Shown here piece by piece: positions 7,289 to 15,940 of a DNA stretch of 64,000 bases. Location: NCBI RefSeq assembly GCF_027497195.1, contig NZ_CP114905.1:4165001-4229000 (forward strand), in the 5' to 3' direction. Numbering within the stretch: the first letter of the stretch is position 1; every line of letters begins with the position of its first letter. Made by a program: the position numbers and the translations under genes. Source of the DNA: Streptomyces sp. WMMC500. GTDB lineage: Bacteria; Actinomycetota; Actinomycetes; Streptomycetales; Streptomycetaceae. Below the pieces are notes generated by a model. That model did not search any database and was not told the origin of the DNA. It saw nothing but the letters and a program-made list of their open reading frames with translations.

Positions 7289-8103
7289 GGCGCGGCCTCC
7301 TCGCGCTCGCCGTGCCGCCTCTCCCGCTGCTCCTCCCGCCGCCGTTCCTCCTCCTGCTCCTTCTGCCGCTCCGCGTCCACGAGCCGCAGGAACGCCTCCT
7401 CCACGCTGTCCCTTCCGACCCGCTCACGCAGCCCGTCGGGGGTGTCGTCGGCGAGGATCCGCCCGGCGCGCATGAGCATCAGCCGCTCGCAGCGCTCCGC
7501 CTCGTCCATCACGTGCGACGAGACGAGCAGCGTGGCGCCCCGCGCGGCGATCTCGTGGAACAGCCGCCACAGGTCGCGCCGCAGGACGGGGTCGAGGCCG
7601 ACGGTCGGCTCGTCGAGCACCAGCAGCTCCGGGCTGCCGAGGAGGGCGACGGCGAGGGAGACGCGGGAGAGCTGGCCGCCGGAGAGGCGGCCGGCGAGCC
7701 TGTCGCCGTGGTCGGTGAGGTCGACGTCGGCGAGGGCGCGCTCGACCTGGGCGCGGCGTTCGGCGTGGCCGGCGCGGGGTTCGAGGACGGCGGCGAAGTA
7801 GTCGAGGTTCTGCCGGGCGGTGAGGTCGCGGTAGACGGACGGCTCCTGGGTGAGGTAGCCGATGCGGTGGCGCAGGCCGGCGGCGCCGGCGGGTTCGCCG
7901 AGCACGTCGAGGGTGCCGGTGACGCGCGCCTGGGTGCCGACGACGGCGCGCATGAGGGTGGTCTTGCCGCAGCCGGAGGGGCCGAGGAGGCCGGTGACCT
8001 GGCCGCGCGGGACGTCGAAGTCGAGATCGTGGAGCACGGTGGTGCCGCCGCGGACCACGGTCAGCCCGCGGGCGTGGACGGCGCCAGGGCTCGTAGTGCT
8101 CAT
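7285..8103 (-). CDS. ABC transporter ATP-binding protein
   Basis: A 272-residue ATPase with Walker A GPSGCGKT (41-48), signature LSGGQLSR, Walker B LLVLDEPTVGLD and switch His in SSHVMDEAE. The last 35 residues are an almost purely charged Glu/Arg tail (EEERRREEQRERR), not part of the ABC fold. It pairs with the permease at 6551-7288. The ATG at 8103 is chosen since a consensus promoter places the transcription start at or next to it; the open frame extends far upstream only because of codon bias. Confidence 0.92.
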   Translation of the reverse strand: MSTTSPGAVHARGLTVVRGGTTVLHDLDFDVPRGQVTGLLGPSGCGKTTLMRAVVGTQARVTGTLDVLGEPAGAAGLRHRIGYLTQEPSVYRDLTARQNLDYFAAVLEPRAGHAERRAQVERALADVDLTDHGDRLAGRLSGGQLSRVSLAVALLGSPELLVLDEPTVGLDPVLRRDLWRLFHEIAARGATLLVSSHVMDEAERCERLMLMRAGRILADDTPDGLRERVGRDSVEEAFLRLVDAERQKEQEEERRREEQRERRHGEREEAAP

Positions 8104-8109
8104 CTGCTG

Positions 8110-8138
8110 AACATCCGGTGGGTCGGGAGCGCTGTCAA
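8110..8138 (-). promoter_or_regulatory. Promoter of the ABC transporter operon
   Basis: On the minus strand a perfect -35 TTGACA (8138-8133) is followed after 17 bp by GATGTT (8115-8110) and 6 nt later by the ATG of the ATPase gene. This fits a housekeeping-sigma promoter giving a leaderless mRNA, though the -10 lacks the first T. Confidence 0.6.
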
Positions 8139-8146
8139 GCGGGGCG

Positions 8147-8174
8147 GGGGGCGCCCGGTGGGCCGGGTGCCCCC
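8147..8174 (-). terminator. Hairpin terminator after the MMPL gene
   Basis: Arms of 12 bases at 8147-8158 and 8163-8174 pair with one G-U and a 4-base loop. It lies 25 bp after the MMPL stop codon and separates that gene from the ABC operon. There is no U-run, as is common in Streptomyces. Confidence 0.75.
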
Positions 8175-8198
8175 TGCTTCCCGTACGAACCGCGCCCT

Positions 8199-10331
8199 TC
8201 AGGCCCGTACGCGGTCCGCCTCCGGCAACGCGGCCTCCGCACCGCCCGGCGCCGCCGCCCGCCGCGTCTCCTGTCGGAACAGCGCGCCCGGCCACCACGT
8301 CCACCGTCCCAGGTCGAGCGCCAGCGCCGGCACCATGACCGTACGGACGAGGAACGTGTCCAGCAGCACGCCCACCCCGACCAGCACGCCCAACTGCGCC
8401 ATCGTCACCAGCGGCAGCCCGGCGAAGACCGAGAACGTCGCGGCCAGCACGATGCCCGCCGAGGTGATCACGCCGCCGGTCGACGTCAGGCCGGTGACGA
8501 CGCCCTGCGCGTGGCCGTGGCGCGCGACCTCCTCCCTGACCCGGGTGACGAGGAAGATGTTGTAGTCGATGCCGAGCGCGGTCAGGAACACGAAGCCCAT
8601 CAGGGGGATCGACCAGTCGACCGCGGCGAAGTCGAAGACGCGGTCGAAGAGCAGGTACGAGGCGCCCAGCGCGGCGACGTTCGACAGGACGGCGGTGGCG
8701 AGCAGCACCAGCGGGGCCACCAGCGCGCGGAGGAGCCCGATCAGCACCAGGAAGACCACCAGCAGCACGATCGGCACGACCACCCGCAGGTCGCGGCCGG
8801 CCGCCCGCTGGGTGTCGAGCGACTCCGCCGTCGTGCCGCCGACCAGCGCGTCCGCCCCCTCGACGGCGCCGACGGCGGCGCGCAGGGCGTCGACCGTGTC
8901 CTTGGCCGCGTCGGAGTCGGGTGCGTCGTCGAGGGTGACGCGCAGGGCGGCCAGGTCGCGGGTCGTCTCGCCGTCCGCCACCCCTGCCACGCCGTCGACC
9001 TTCGCGACCGCGGCCCGTACGGCGTCCTTCGCGGCGGCGTTCGTGACGATGTCGGCCGGGTCGGAGGCGCCGGAGGGGTAGTGCGCGGAGATGCGCTCCT
9101 GGGCGACGACCGACTCGGGCTTGTCCTGGAACAGCTCCGACTGCTTCAGCCCGAAGTCCATGCCCACGACGCCGAACGCGAGCAGAGCCGTCACGCCGAG
9201 CGACATCAGCCACGACCAGCGCGGCCGGCGCGCGACCGCGGCGCCGATCCGCGCCCACACCGTGCGGTGCCCGTGCGCGGGGGTGCCGTGGCGCGGCACG
9301 AACGGCCAGAAGACCCAGCGGCCGACGATCACCAGCAGCGCCGGCAGCACCGTGACCAGCGCGAGGAACGCGCACACCGCGCCGACCGCGCCGACCAGGC
9401 CGAGGGAGCGGGAGGAGCTGATGTCGGCGAAGTACAGGCAGGACAGGCCGACCGCGATGGTGGCGGCGGAGGCGAGGATCGCGGGGAAGCAGCGGCGCAG
9501 CGCCAGTTGCATGGCCTCGTGGCGGTCCTCGTGGCGGTGCAGCTCCTCGCGGTAGCGGGCGATGAGCAGCAGCGCGTAGTCCGTGCCGACGCCGAAGACG
9601 AGGACCATCAGGATCCCGGCGGCCTGCGGGTCGACCGGCAGGGAGGCGTGTTCGGCGAGGAGGTAGGTGCCGGCCTGGGTGAGGACGGCGGCGAAGCCGA
9701 CCGCCAGCACGGGGAAGAGCCACAGCAGGGGGCTGCGGTACGTCAGCAGCAGGAGGACGGTGACGACGGCGAGGGTCGCGAGCATCAGCGTCGCGTCGAG
9801 GGAGTCGAAGACGGCGACGGAGTCGGCGAGGGAGGCCGCGGGGCCGCCCACCCGCACGTCGACTCCCGGCGGTGCGCCCTCGGCGGCCACGTCGCGGACG
9901 GCGTCGACGGTGTCGCCGAGGTCCTCCTCGTCGGTGAGCGGCACGACGGTCATCAGCGCGCCGCCGTCGTCGGACGGGACCGGCGGGGTCACGCGCTCGC
10001 CTTCGGCGACGTACGGCGCGAACGCCCGCACGTCGGCCGCCGCCTCGTCCCTCCCGGCCGCCGTCATCGCGCCGTCCGGCACGCTGTAGACGGCGACGGC
10101 GGGCATGATCTCGTCGTCGGGATCGCCGCGGAACTTCTCCAGCGCCGTGTTCAGCTCGGCGGACTCGGCGCTGCGCGGCAGGAAGGCGTTGGGGCCGGTG
10201 TCCTCGACGTCGCCGAGCTTGCCGGCCAGCGGGCCGAGCGCGACGAGGAGGAGTATCCAGGCGGCCAGTACGAGCCATTTCGTGCGGCGTCCTCCGGGGG
10301 CAGCCACGAGCTGCTTGATCCGAGCGGACAT
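8199..10331 (-). CDS. MMPL/RND-type membrane transporter
   Basis: A 710-residue exporter of the MMPL family. Two halves each hold a large extracytoplasmic loop (about 60-180 and 390-510) followed by a bundle of membrane segments; the first bundle carries the expected GVGTDYALLLIARYREEL proton-relay region and the second ALGIDYNIFLVTRVREE. Members move lipids, siderophores or drugs across the membrane using the proton gradient. An AAGGAG site lies 8 nt before the ATG. It lies downstream of the ArsR-type regulator pair, but a strong hairpin at 10446-10481 separates them, so co-transcription would need read-through. Substrate unknown. Confidence 0.93.
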   Translation of the reverse strand: MSARIKQLVAAPGGRRTKWLVLAAWILLLVALGPLAGKLGDVEDTGPNAFLPRSAESAELNTALEKFRGDPDDEIMPAVAVYSVPDGAMTAAGRDEAAADVRAFAPYVAEGERVTPPVPSDDGGALMTVVPLTDEEDLGDTVDAVRDVAAEGAPPGVDVRVGGPAASLADSVAVFDSLDATLMLATLAVVTVLLLLTYRSPLLWLFPVLAVGFAAVLTQAGTYLLAEHASLPVDPQAAGILMVLVFGVGTDYALLLIARYREELHRHEDRHEAMQLALRRCFPAILASAATIAVGLSCLYFADISSSRSLGLVGAVGAVCAFLALVTVLPALLVIVGRWVFWPFVPRHGTPAHGHRTVWARIGAAVARRPRWSWLMSLGVTALLAFGVVGMDFGLKQSELFQDKPESVVAQERISAHYPSGASDPADIVTNAAAKDAVRAAVAKVDGVAGVADGETTRDLAALRVTLDDAPDSDAAKDTVDALRAAVGAVEGADALVGGTTAESLDTQRAAGRDLRVVVPIVLLVVFLVLIGLLRALVAPLVLLATAVLSNVAALGASYLLFDRVFDFAAVDWSIPLMGFVFLTALGIDYNIFLVTRVREEVARHGHAQGVVTGLTSTGGVITSAGIVLAATFSVFAGLPLVTMAQLGVLVGVGVLLDTFLVRTVMVPALALDLGRWTWWPGALFRQETRRAAAPGGAEAALPEADRVRA

Positions 10332-10445
10332 GGGATGGTCTCCTTCAACAGAAGTGAATCGGGCGCACGACGGGCCCGCACCGCGGCCGCTGTGGTTTGC
10401 CGACCAGGCCGTGGCGCGGGGGTGTGCCGGGGATTGCTTCGTCCT

Positions 10446-10481
10446 CGTACGGGCCGGAAGTTGCCGCTTCCGGCCCGTACG
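10446..10481 (-). terminator. Strong hairpin between the ArsR operon and MMPL
   Basis: Perfect 15-base arms (10446-10460 and 10467-10481) enclose the loop TTGCCG. The hairpin begins 10 bp after the stop codon of the small coiled-coil gene and most likely ends the ArsR-type operon; it could attenuate read-through into the MMPL gene. Confidence 0.85.
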
Positions 10482-10490
10482 CGTCGCTCG

Positions 10491-10784
10491 CTACTCGATC
10501 TCGCGCATCATCTTCTCCATCGAGCTGATGGAGCGCCGCGCCTCGGTCAGCTCGTCGATGCTGCGGCGGTGCAGTTCGAGGTTGTCCTCCAGCAACTGCT
10601 GGTACTTGACGACCAGTTGCCGGTACTGCTCCTCGCGGGCGGCGAGCATCTTGGCCCGCCAGGTGGCGGCGATCTGCCAGACCACCACGATCAGCAGCGC
10701 GAAGAACCCGGCCGCGCCGACCGCGCCGACCACGGCACCGACCGTATCGCCGCTGTCGGCGAGGTGCACCGTCTGCTCGTTCAT
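10491..10784 (-). CDS. Small membrane protein with coiled coil
   Basis: A 97-residue protein with one membrane segment (about 15-40, AVVGAVGAAGFFALLIVVVW) and a long, highly charged helix (45-97, EEQYRQLVVKYQQLLEDN and onward) likely to form a coiled coil in the cytoplasm. It overlaps the ArsR-type regulator by 4 bp, so it is translated with it. Small membrane proteins encoded beside regulators may act as sensors or anchors for them; that is only a suggestion. No named family is recognised. Confidence 0.75.
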   Translation of the reverse strand: MNEQTVHLADSGDTVGAVVGAVGAAGFFALLIVVVWQIAATWRAKMLAAREEQYRQLVVKYQQLLEDNLELHRRSIDELTEARRSISSMEKMMREIE

Positions 10785-11185
10785 CTGGTTTCTTCCTTCA
10801 CCGTCGGGGGCTTCCCGGTGCCGGTCTGGTCCTTCCCGGGCGGCGGGCCTTCCGGCTCACCGTCACCGTCGCCGAGGGTGCGGGCGGCCTCCCCGATCAG
10901 CCCGGGAGTCAGCTCGTACCGGAACGAGACCACCTCGTAGAACTTCATCGCCTTGCCGTCCTCGGACAGCTCCAGCGAGCCGGTGATCAGGCCCGCGGCC
11001 TCCAGCCGCTGCAGGTGCATGTGCAGCAGCGGGCGGCTCATGCCGATCTCGCGGGCCAGCCGGCTGACGTAGTTCCGGCCCTCGTGCAGCGCGGCGACGA
11101 TCCGCAGGCGGTGCGGATTGCCGAGCGCCGCGAAGACCTTGAGGAGTTCGTCCCCGGTGGGGGCCGGAGCGGGCGTCCGTGCCAT
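10781..11185 (-). CDS. ArsR-like winged-helix transcriptional regulator
   Basis: A 134-residue regulator with an ArsR/HTH_20-type winged helix (about 12-100): FAALGNPHRLRIVAALHEG, then a recognition helix in GMSRPLLHMHLQRLEAAGL and a wing ending near YEVVSFRYELTP. There is no metal-binding Cys motif in the usual alpha3 place, so a metal sensor is unlikely. The C-terminal tail is Pro/Gly/Lys-rich. It is the first gene of a two-gene unit with the small membrane protein and probably controls its own promoter through the repeats at 11210-11246; the MMPL exporter beyond is a plausible target. Confidence 0.88.
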   Translation of the reverse strand: MARTPAPAPTGDELLKVFAALGNPHRLRIVAALHEGRNYVSRLAREIGMSRPLLHMHLQRLEAAGLITGSLELSEDGKAMKFYEVVSFRYELTPGLIGEAARTLGDGDGEPEGPPPGKDQTGTGKPPTVKEETR

Positions 11186-11209
11186 CTGCGGCCCCTTCGT
11201 GCGTCGGTG

Positions 11210-11246
11210 TGTCAGTCAAAGCTGACAGGTGTCGCGCACACCTGTC
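11210..11246. promoter_or_regulatory. Nested inverted repeats upstream of the ArsR-like gene
   Basis: Two inverted repeats overlap here: TGTCAG-TCAAAG-CTGACA (11210-11227) and GACAGGTGT-CGCGC-ACACCTGTC (11224-11246, perfect 9-base arms). They start 25 bp before the regulator gene, so they are probable autoregulatory operators. Confidence 0.65.
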
Positions 11247-11297
11247 AAAGAAACCTGACACATGTCCGGGACCTCTGGGGGTGACCCCGGGCGGAGC

Positions 11298-12506
11298 TCA
11301 GGGTTTCCCCTGAGAAGCCCGGCGGGAGGCCAGGCCGAAGAGGGCGAGCGCCACGCCCTGCGCCGCCGCCGCGCCGGCCGGGAGCGCGCCGCTGCCGTAG
11401 GCGTCGAGGAGCACGCCGCCGACCGCGCCGCCGGCGGCGACGCCGAGGTAGACGGCGCTGCTGTTGAGCGCGAGGGCCTGCGCGCCGGCCGGGCCGGCGA
11501 GGCGGAGCAGCCGGGCGCTGGCGGCCGGGGGGATCCACCAGGCCGCCGCGGACCACAGCAGCAGCAGCGGCACGACCAGCACCAGCGGCGCGGGGCGCAG
11601 CGGCCAGCAGGCGAGGAGCCCGAGCATCACCAGTGCGAACGCCCCGCAGCCCATCAGCAGCGCGCGCTCCGCGCCCCATCTGTCGGCGGCAGGGCCACCG
11701 AGCTGGCTGCCCACGATGCCGGCGAGGCCGGCCAGCACGAAGACGACCCCGAGCCCCGTGGGGCCGATGCCGGCGAGGTCGCGGAGGTAGACGGCGAGGT
11801 AGGTGACCACCATCAGGTTGCCGAGGACGGCGACGGCGGTGGCGGCGAGGCCGACGAGCAGCGCGGGGCGGGCCAGCGGGGTCAGCCGGTCGGCCAGGCG
11901 CAGGGCCTGGCCGCGGGGCGGCTCGGGCAGGGTCGCGTACAGGGCGGCGAGGGAGGCGACGCCCAGGAGGCCGCCGAGCACGAACGCGCCCTGCCAGCCC
12001 GCGACCGCGCCGACCCAGGTGCCCAGCGGCACGCCGAGCAGCAGCGACGTGGTCAGTCCTGCGAAGACCGTGCCCATGTAGCGGCCCTGCCGCTCCGGCG
12101 GTGCGAGGGCCGCGGCGGCGCCGAGCGCGCCCGGGACCACGATGGCGGCGGCGAGCGCGGCGACCACGCGCAGCGCCATCAGGACGGGGAAGGAGGCGAC
12201 GAGCGGCATGGCGAAGTTCGCGGCGGCGAACACCGCGAGGGCGACGGTGAACAGGGGCCGGCGGGGCCAGGTCGCGGTGACCACGGAGGCGACCGGGGCG
12301 GCGAGCGCGAGTACCAGGGAGAAGACGGTGACGAGTTGCCCGACCGCGGCCTCGGAGACGTCCAGGTCGTCGGCGATGCCGGGGAGTACGCCCGCGACCA
12401 GGTAGTCGTCGGTGGAGAATGTGAAGGTCGTCAGCGTGAGCGCGATCAGCCAGCCCGGCAGGGAGCGGCGGAGGAGGGTGTGCTGCGGGGAGGGATTCTC
12501 GTCCAT
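11298..12506 (-). CDS. MFS drug/proton antiporter
   Basis: A 402-residue transporter with twelve predicted membrane segments of the DHA1 type (FSTDDYLVAGVLPGIADDLDV in helix 1 is the family start, and GVPLGTWVG is a motif C-like turn in helix 5). It is likely an efflux pump driven by proton entry. It is divergent from a TetR regulator. The -10 TACCTT (12518-12513) is 6 nt before the ATG and lies inside the palindrome at 12508-12537, so binding of the regulator there would block transcription directly. Confidence 0.92.
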   Translation of the reverse strand: MDENPSPQHTLLRRSLPGWLIALTLTTFTFSTDDYLVAGVLPGIADDLDVSEAAVGQLVTVFSLVLALAAPVASVVTATWPRRPLFTVALAVFAAANFAMPLVASFPVLMALRVVAALAAAIVVPGALGAAAALAPPERQGRYMGTVFAGLTTSLLLGVPLGTWVGAVAGWQGAFVLGGLLGVASLAALYATLPEPPRGQALRLADRLTPLARPALLVGLAATAVAVLGNLMVVTYLAVYLRDLAGIGPTGLGVVFVLAGLAGIVGSQLGGPAADRWGAERALLMGCGAFALVMLGLLACWPLRPAPLVLVVPLLLLWSAAAWWIPPAASARLLRLAGPAGAQALALNSSAVYLGVAAGGAVGGVLLDAYGSGALPAGAAAAQGVALALFGLASRRASQGKP

Positions 12507-12507
12507 G

Positions 12508-12537
12508 CCGTTAAGGTAACAGTCGTTACCCTAACGG
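12508..12537. promoter_or_regulatory. TetR operator between MFS and TetR genes
   Basis: Arms of 13 bases (12508-12520 and 12525-12537, GGTAAC facing GTTACC) match with one mismatch around the spacer AGTC. The site begins 2 bp from the MFS start and covers its -10 box. It is AT-rich against the background. Confidence 0.8.
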
Positions 12538-12624
12538 CGTCCACCGGTTTCCCCGCCCTGCGCGTACGTGCCTGCCCGGGCGCGTGCGTACGCGGACGGC
12601 CGGACGACCCGTACCAGGAGAGCC

Positions 12625-13224
12625 ATGCCCAGACCCGCCGACCCGGCCCGCAAGACCGCCCTGCTCGACTCGGTCGTCGACTACCTCGTGGACCACGGGC
12701 TCGCCACCCTCTCGATGCGGCCGCTGGCCAAGGAGCTGGGGCAGAGCACGCGCGTGCTCACGCACCACTTCGCCGACAAGGCCGACCTGCTGGCCGCCAC
12801 GCTGACGCGGCTGGACGAGCGGCAGCGGGAGTGGCTGGCCGGGCTGCCGGGCGCGGACGGCGCGATGGGCATGGGCGAGGTCGTCCGGGCCACGTGGGAG
12901 TACCACCTCACGCCGGAGCACCTGCCGCTCACCCGGCTCATCCACGAGATCGAGGGGCTCGCCGCCGGCGACCGGCTCGGCGGCGCGACGTCGCGGCTGC
13001 TGGCGGACCGGGTGGAGTTCGTCGCGGGCTGGTTCCGCGACCGGGGCGTGCCGGCGGAGGCGGCGACGGGCTACGCGACGCTGCTCAACGCGGCCTTCGC
13101 GGGGCTGCAGATCGACATGCTCAACACCGGCGACCGGTTGCGCACCACGGCGGCGGTGCACCGGCTGGCGGACCTGGCGGACGGGTGGGTGGCCGCGTAC
13201 GCGGGGGCGAGGGAGGGGGCGTAG
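12625..13224 (+). CDS. TetR-family regulator of the MFS pump
   Basis: A 199-residue regulator. The N-terminal helix-turn-helix (about 8-55) reads VVDYLVDHGLATLSMRPLAK, then STRVLTHHFADKADLL. The C-terminal domain is variable and should bind the ligand, perhaps the pump substrate. The ATG at 12625 has AGGAGA 4 nt upstream; the longer frame from 12568 is rejected. It is divergent from the MFS gene and probably represses both through the palindrome between them. Confidence 0.9.
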   Translation: MPRPADPARKTALLDSVVDYLVDHGLATLSMRPLAKELGQSTRVLTHHFADKADLLAATLTRLDERQREWLAGLPGADGAMGMGEVVRATWEYHLTPEHLPLTRLIHEIEGLAAGDRLGGATSRLLADRVEFVAGWFRDRGVPAEAATGYATLLNAAFAGLQIDMLNTGDRLRTTAAVHRLADLADGWVAAYAGAREGA

Positions 13225-13246
13225 AGCGCGGGCGCCGGTGCCGCGG

Positions 13247-13750
13247 TCAGCGGCGCTTCTTGCGCTTGCGCTTCGCCGGGTTGCCCGTACGGGACGAGCG
13301 CCGGCGCGCGTGCCGTTCCAGCCGGTCCTCGTAGTCCCTGCGCAGCATCCCCTCGCCCGGGGCCTCGACGAAGCTCCGCACCGTGTACGCCAGCAGCACG
13401 CCGACGAAGCCGATGACCCGGATCGGGCGGAACGAGCTGTCGGCAGGTCCCGCCTCGTGTGCGCGGCTGAAGCCGTTCAGGGTGCGGGTGAAGGCCAGCG
13501 AACTGCAGACCGCGAAGGCGACGAGCATCAGCAGTTGTATGAGGCCGCCGCTGTCGGCGAGCCGCAGTCCGTTGTACGACAGCGCCAGCACGAACGCGCC
13601 GCCGGCGGCCAGCGCGAGCGCCAGGACGGCGATGCCGACGCGGCGGGCCCAGTAGCCGCCCGAGCGGTCGACCCAGGTGGTGCCGAAGAACCGCAGGGGC
13701 TCGGGCAGGGGCGCGCCATCGGTGCTCTCGGGCTGCTGCTTGTCGGTCAC
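13247..13750 (-). CDS. Conserved membrane protein of unknown function
   Basis: A 167-residue protein with three probable membrane segments (about 36-60, 70-90, 115-130) and a very basic C-terminus (RRRSSRTGNPAKRKRKKRR) that should lie in the cytoplasm near nucleic acid or phospholipid head groups. No family is recognised. It lies downstream of ilvD, same strand, but the hairpin at 13834-13857 separates them. Confidence 0.75.
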   Translation of the reverse strand: MTDKQQPESTDGAPLPEPLRFFGTTWVDRSGGYWARRVGIAVLALALAAGGAFVLALSYNGLRLADSGGLIQLLMLVAFAVCSSLAFTRTLNGFSRAHEAGPADSSFRPIRVIGFVGVLLAYTVRSFVEAPGEGMLRRDYEDRLERHARRRSSRTGNPAKRKRKKRR

Positions 13751-13833
13751 GCACCCGATTATCGCGGAGCGTTCCGCGGCGCGTCTCCACCCCCCGTACC
13801 GAGGGCGGCGCGGGACGGACCGCGCGGCGCTAC

Positions 13834-13857
13834 GGGCCGGCAGCCGCGCTGCGGCCC
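13834..13857 (-). terminator. Possible terminator after ilvD
   Basis: GGGCCGGCAGC (13834-13844) pairs with GCTGCGGCCC (13848-13857) across a 3-base loop with one bulged G. It lies 35 bp after the ilvD stop. The region is extremely GC-rich, so confidence is moderate. Confidence 0.5.
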
Positions 13858-13892
13858 GGCCCGCCGCGCCGCGGACGGTGCCCGCGCCGCGC

Positions 13893-15746
13893 TCAGCCCT
13901 CCAGCTTGCTGACGTCCCGCACCGCGCCCTTGTCGGCGCTGGTCGCCATCGCCGCGTACGCCCGCAGGGCCGTGGACACCTTGCGCTCGCGGCTCTTCGG
14001 CACGTACCGCCCGCCGAGGGCCGCGCGGCGCTCGGCGAGCGTCTGCTCGTCGACCCGCAGCTCGATGCTGCGGTTCGGGATGTCGATACGGATCAGGTCA
14101 CCGTCCTCGACCAGCGCGATCGCGCCGCCCGCCGCCGCCTCCGGGGAGGCGTGGCCGATGGACAGCCCCGACGTCCCGCCGGAGAAGCGGCCGTCGGTGA
14201 CCAGCGCGCACGCCTTGCCCAGGCCGCGGCCCTTGAGGAACGACGTCGGGTACAGCATCTCCTGCATGCCGGGGCCGCCCTTGGGGCCCTCGTACCGGAT
14301 GACGACGACGTCGCCCTCCTTGACCTGCTTGCCGAGGATCTTGTCGCACGCCTCCTCCTGCGACTCGCAGACGACGGCCGGGCCCTCGAAGGTGAGGATG
14401 GAGGCGTCGACGCCCGCGGTCTTCACCACGGCGCCGTCCGCCGCGATGTTGCCCTTGAGCACCGCCAGCCCGCCCTCCTTGGTGTACGCGTGCTCCAGGG
14501 AGCGGATGCAGCCGCCCTCGGCGTCGGTGTCCAAGGACTCCCAGCGCTCGGACTGCGAGAACGCCGTCGCCGACCGCTCGCAGCCGGGCGCCGCGTGCCA
14601 CAGCTCGACGGCCTCGGGCGACGGGGAGCCGCCGCGGACGTCCCACCGCTTGAGCCAGTCCGCGAGCGAGTCAGCGTGCACGGCGTGCACGTCCTCGTTC
14701 AGCAGGCCGGCGCGGTACAGCTCGCCGAGGATGGCGGGGATGCCGCCGGCGCGGTGCACGTCCTCCATGTAGTACGTCCCGGAGGGCGCGACGTTCGGCG
14801 CCACCTTGGCCAGGCACGGCACCCGGCGGGAGACGGCGTCGATGTCCGCAAGACCGTAGTCGAGGCCGGCCTCCTGGGCGGCGGCCAGCAGGTGCAGGAT
14901 CGTGTTCGTCGAGCCGCCCATGGCGATGTCGAGGGCCATGGCGTTCTCGAAGGCGCTGCGGCTCGCGACGTTGCGCGGGAGGACCGTCTCGTCGTCCTGC
15001 TCGTAGTACCGCGTGGTCAGCTCGACGACCGTGCGGCCCGCGGCCTCGTACAGCGCCCGGCGGGCGGTGTGCGTGGCGAGCACCGAGCCGTTGCCCGGCA
15101 GGGAGAGGCCCATGGCCTCGGTCAGGCAGTTCATCGAGTTGGCGGTGAACATGCCGGAACACGAGCCGCAGGTGGGACAGGCGTTCTCCTCGATGCGCAG
15201 CACGTCGGCGTCGGAGACGCTGTCGTTCGCCGCGTCCACCATGGCGTCGATCAGGTCGAGCTTGCGGACCGTGCCGTCCACGAGGGTGGCGCGGCCGGCC
15301 TCCATGGGGCCGCCGGAGACGAAGACCGTCGGGATGTTCAGCCGGAGGGCGGCCATCAGCATCCCGGGGGTGATCTTGTCGCAGTTGGAGATGCAGACCA
15401 GGGCGTCGGCGCAGTGCGCCTCCACCATGTACTCCACGGAGTCGGCGATGAGGTCGCGCGAGGGCAGGCTGTAGAGCATCCCGCCGTGGCCCATGGCGAT
15501 GCCGTCGTCCACCGCGATCGTGTCGAACTCGCGCGGCACCGCGCCGGCGGCCTTGACCGCCTCGGAGACGATGCGGCCGACGGGCGCCAGGTGCGTGTGG
15601 CCGGGGACGAACTCGGTGAAGCTGTTGGCGACCGCGACGACCGGCTTCCCGATGTCCTCGTTCGCTACGCCCGAGGCGCGCATGAGGGCGCGGGCACCCG
15701 CCATGTTGCGACCGTGGGTGACGGTACGGGACCTCAGCGCGGGCAT
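13893..15746 (-). CDS. ilvD: Dihydroxy-acid dehydratase
   Basis: Converts 2,3-dihydroxy-isovalerate and -methylvalerate to the 2-keto acids of valine and isoleucine synthesis, using an Fe-S cluster and Mg. The 617-residue protein has the normal length. It shows the N-terminal [10 protein letters not shown] region, a cluster Cys in [11 protein letters not shown], the CPTCGSC motif with FTANSMNCL, and the C-terminal [21 protein letters not shown] signature. GGGAGGG lies 4 nt before the ATG. It is divergent from radA. No leader peptide rich in branched-chain codons was seen upstream. Confidence 0.97.
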   Translation of the reverse strand: MPALRSRTVTHGRNMAGARALMRASGVANEDIGKPVVAVANSFTEFVPGHTHLAPVGRIVSEAVKAAGAVPREFDTIAVDDGIAMGHGGMLYSLPSRDLIADSVEYMVEAHCADALVCISNCDKITPGMLMAALRLNIPTVFVSGGPMEAGRATLVDGTVRKLDLIDAMVDAANDSVSDADVLRIEENACPTCGSCSGMFTANSMNCLTEAMGLSLPGNGSVLATHTARRALYEAAGRTVVELTTRYYEQDDETVLPRNVASRSAFENAMALDIAMGGSTNTILHLLAAAQEAGLDYGLADIDAVSRRVPCLAKVAPNVAPSGTYYMEDVHRAGGIPAILGELYRAGLLNEDVHAVHADSLADWLKRWDVRGGSPSPEAVELWHAAPGCERSATAFSQSERWESLDTDAEGGCIRSLEHAYTKEGGLAVLKGNIAADGAVVKTAGVDASILTFEGPAVVCESQEEACDKILGKQVKEGDVVVIRYEGPKGGPGMQEMLYPTSFLKGRGLGKACALVTDGRFSGGTSGLSIGHASPEAAAGGAIALVEDGDLIRIDIPNRSIELRVDEQTLAERRAALGGRYVPKSRERKVSTALRAYAAMATSADKGAVRDVSKLEG

Positions 15747-15815
15747 GTTTCCCTCCCGGGGAGCGGCACATCTGAGCCTCCGAGCCTACGCCCCCGCGCC
15801 CACGTTCCGGACCGG

Positions 15816-15902
15816 TTGTCCACAGTCCGGGACGGGCCGGGGTGCGCGGGACCCCCGGCCGGAGGCCGTGCGGCGAGGGGCGGGCGGGCCGCCTGTGGAC
15901 AA
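15816..15902. promoter_or_regulatory. Two facing DnaA boxes between ilvD and radA
   Basis: TTGTCCACA (15816-15824) and its reverse complement TGTGGACAA (15894-15902) are both perfect matches to the Streptomyces DnaA-box consensus, 69 bp apart, in the 194-bp divergent spacer. The second box is 38 bp upstream of radA. They could tie radA (and disA beyond) to DnaA level, or act as titration sites. Confidence 0.5.
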
Positions 15903-15940
15903 CTCCCGGCGGTGTCAGTACGTCCCGCTACGTTAGGCGC

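Noticed and set aside
7285..10278. Long minus-strand frame continuing upstream of the ABC ATPase
   Set aside because: The part above 8103 is the out-of-frame shadow of the MMPL gene; promoter and homology place the start at 8103.
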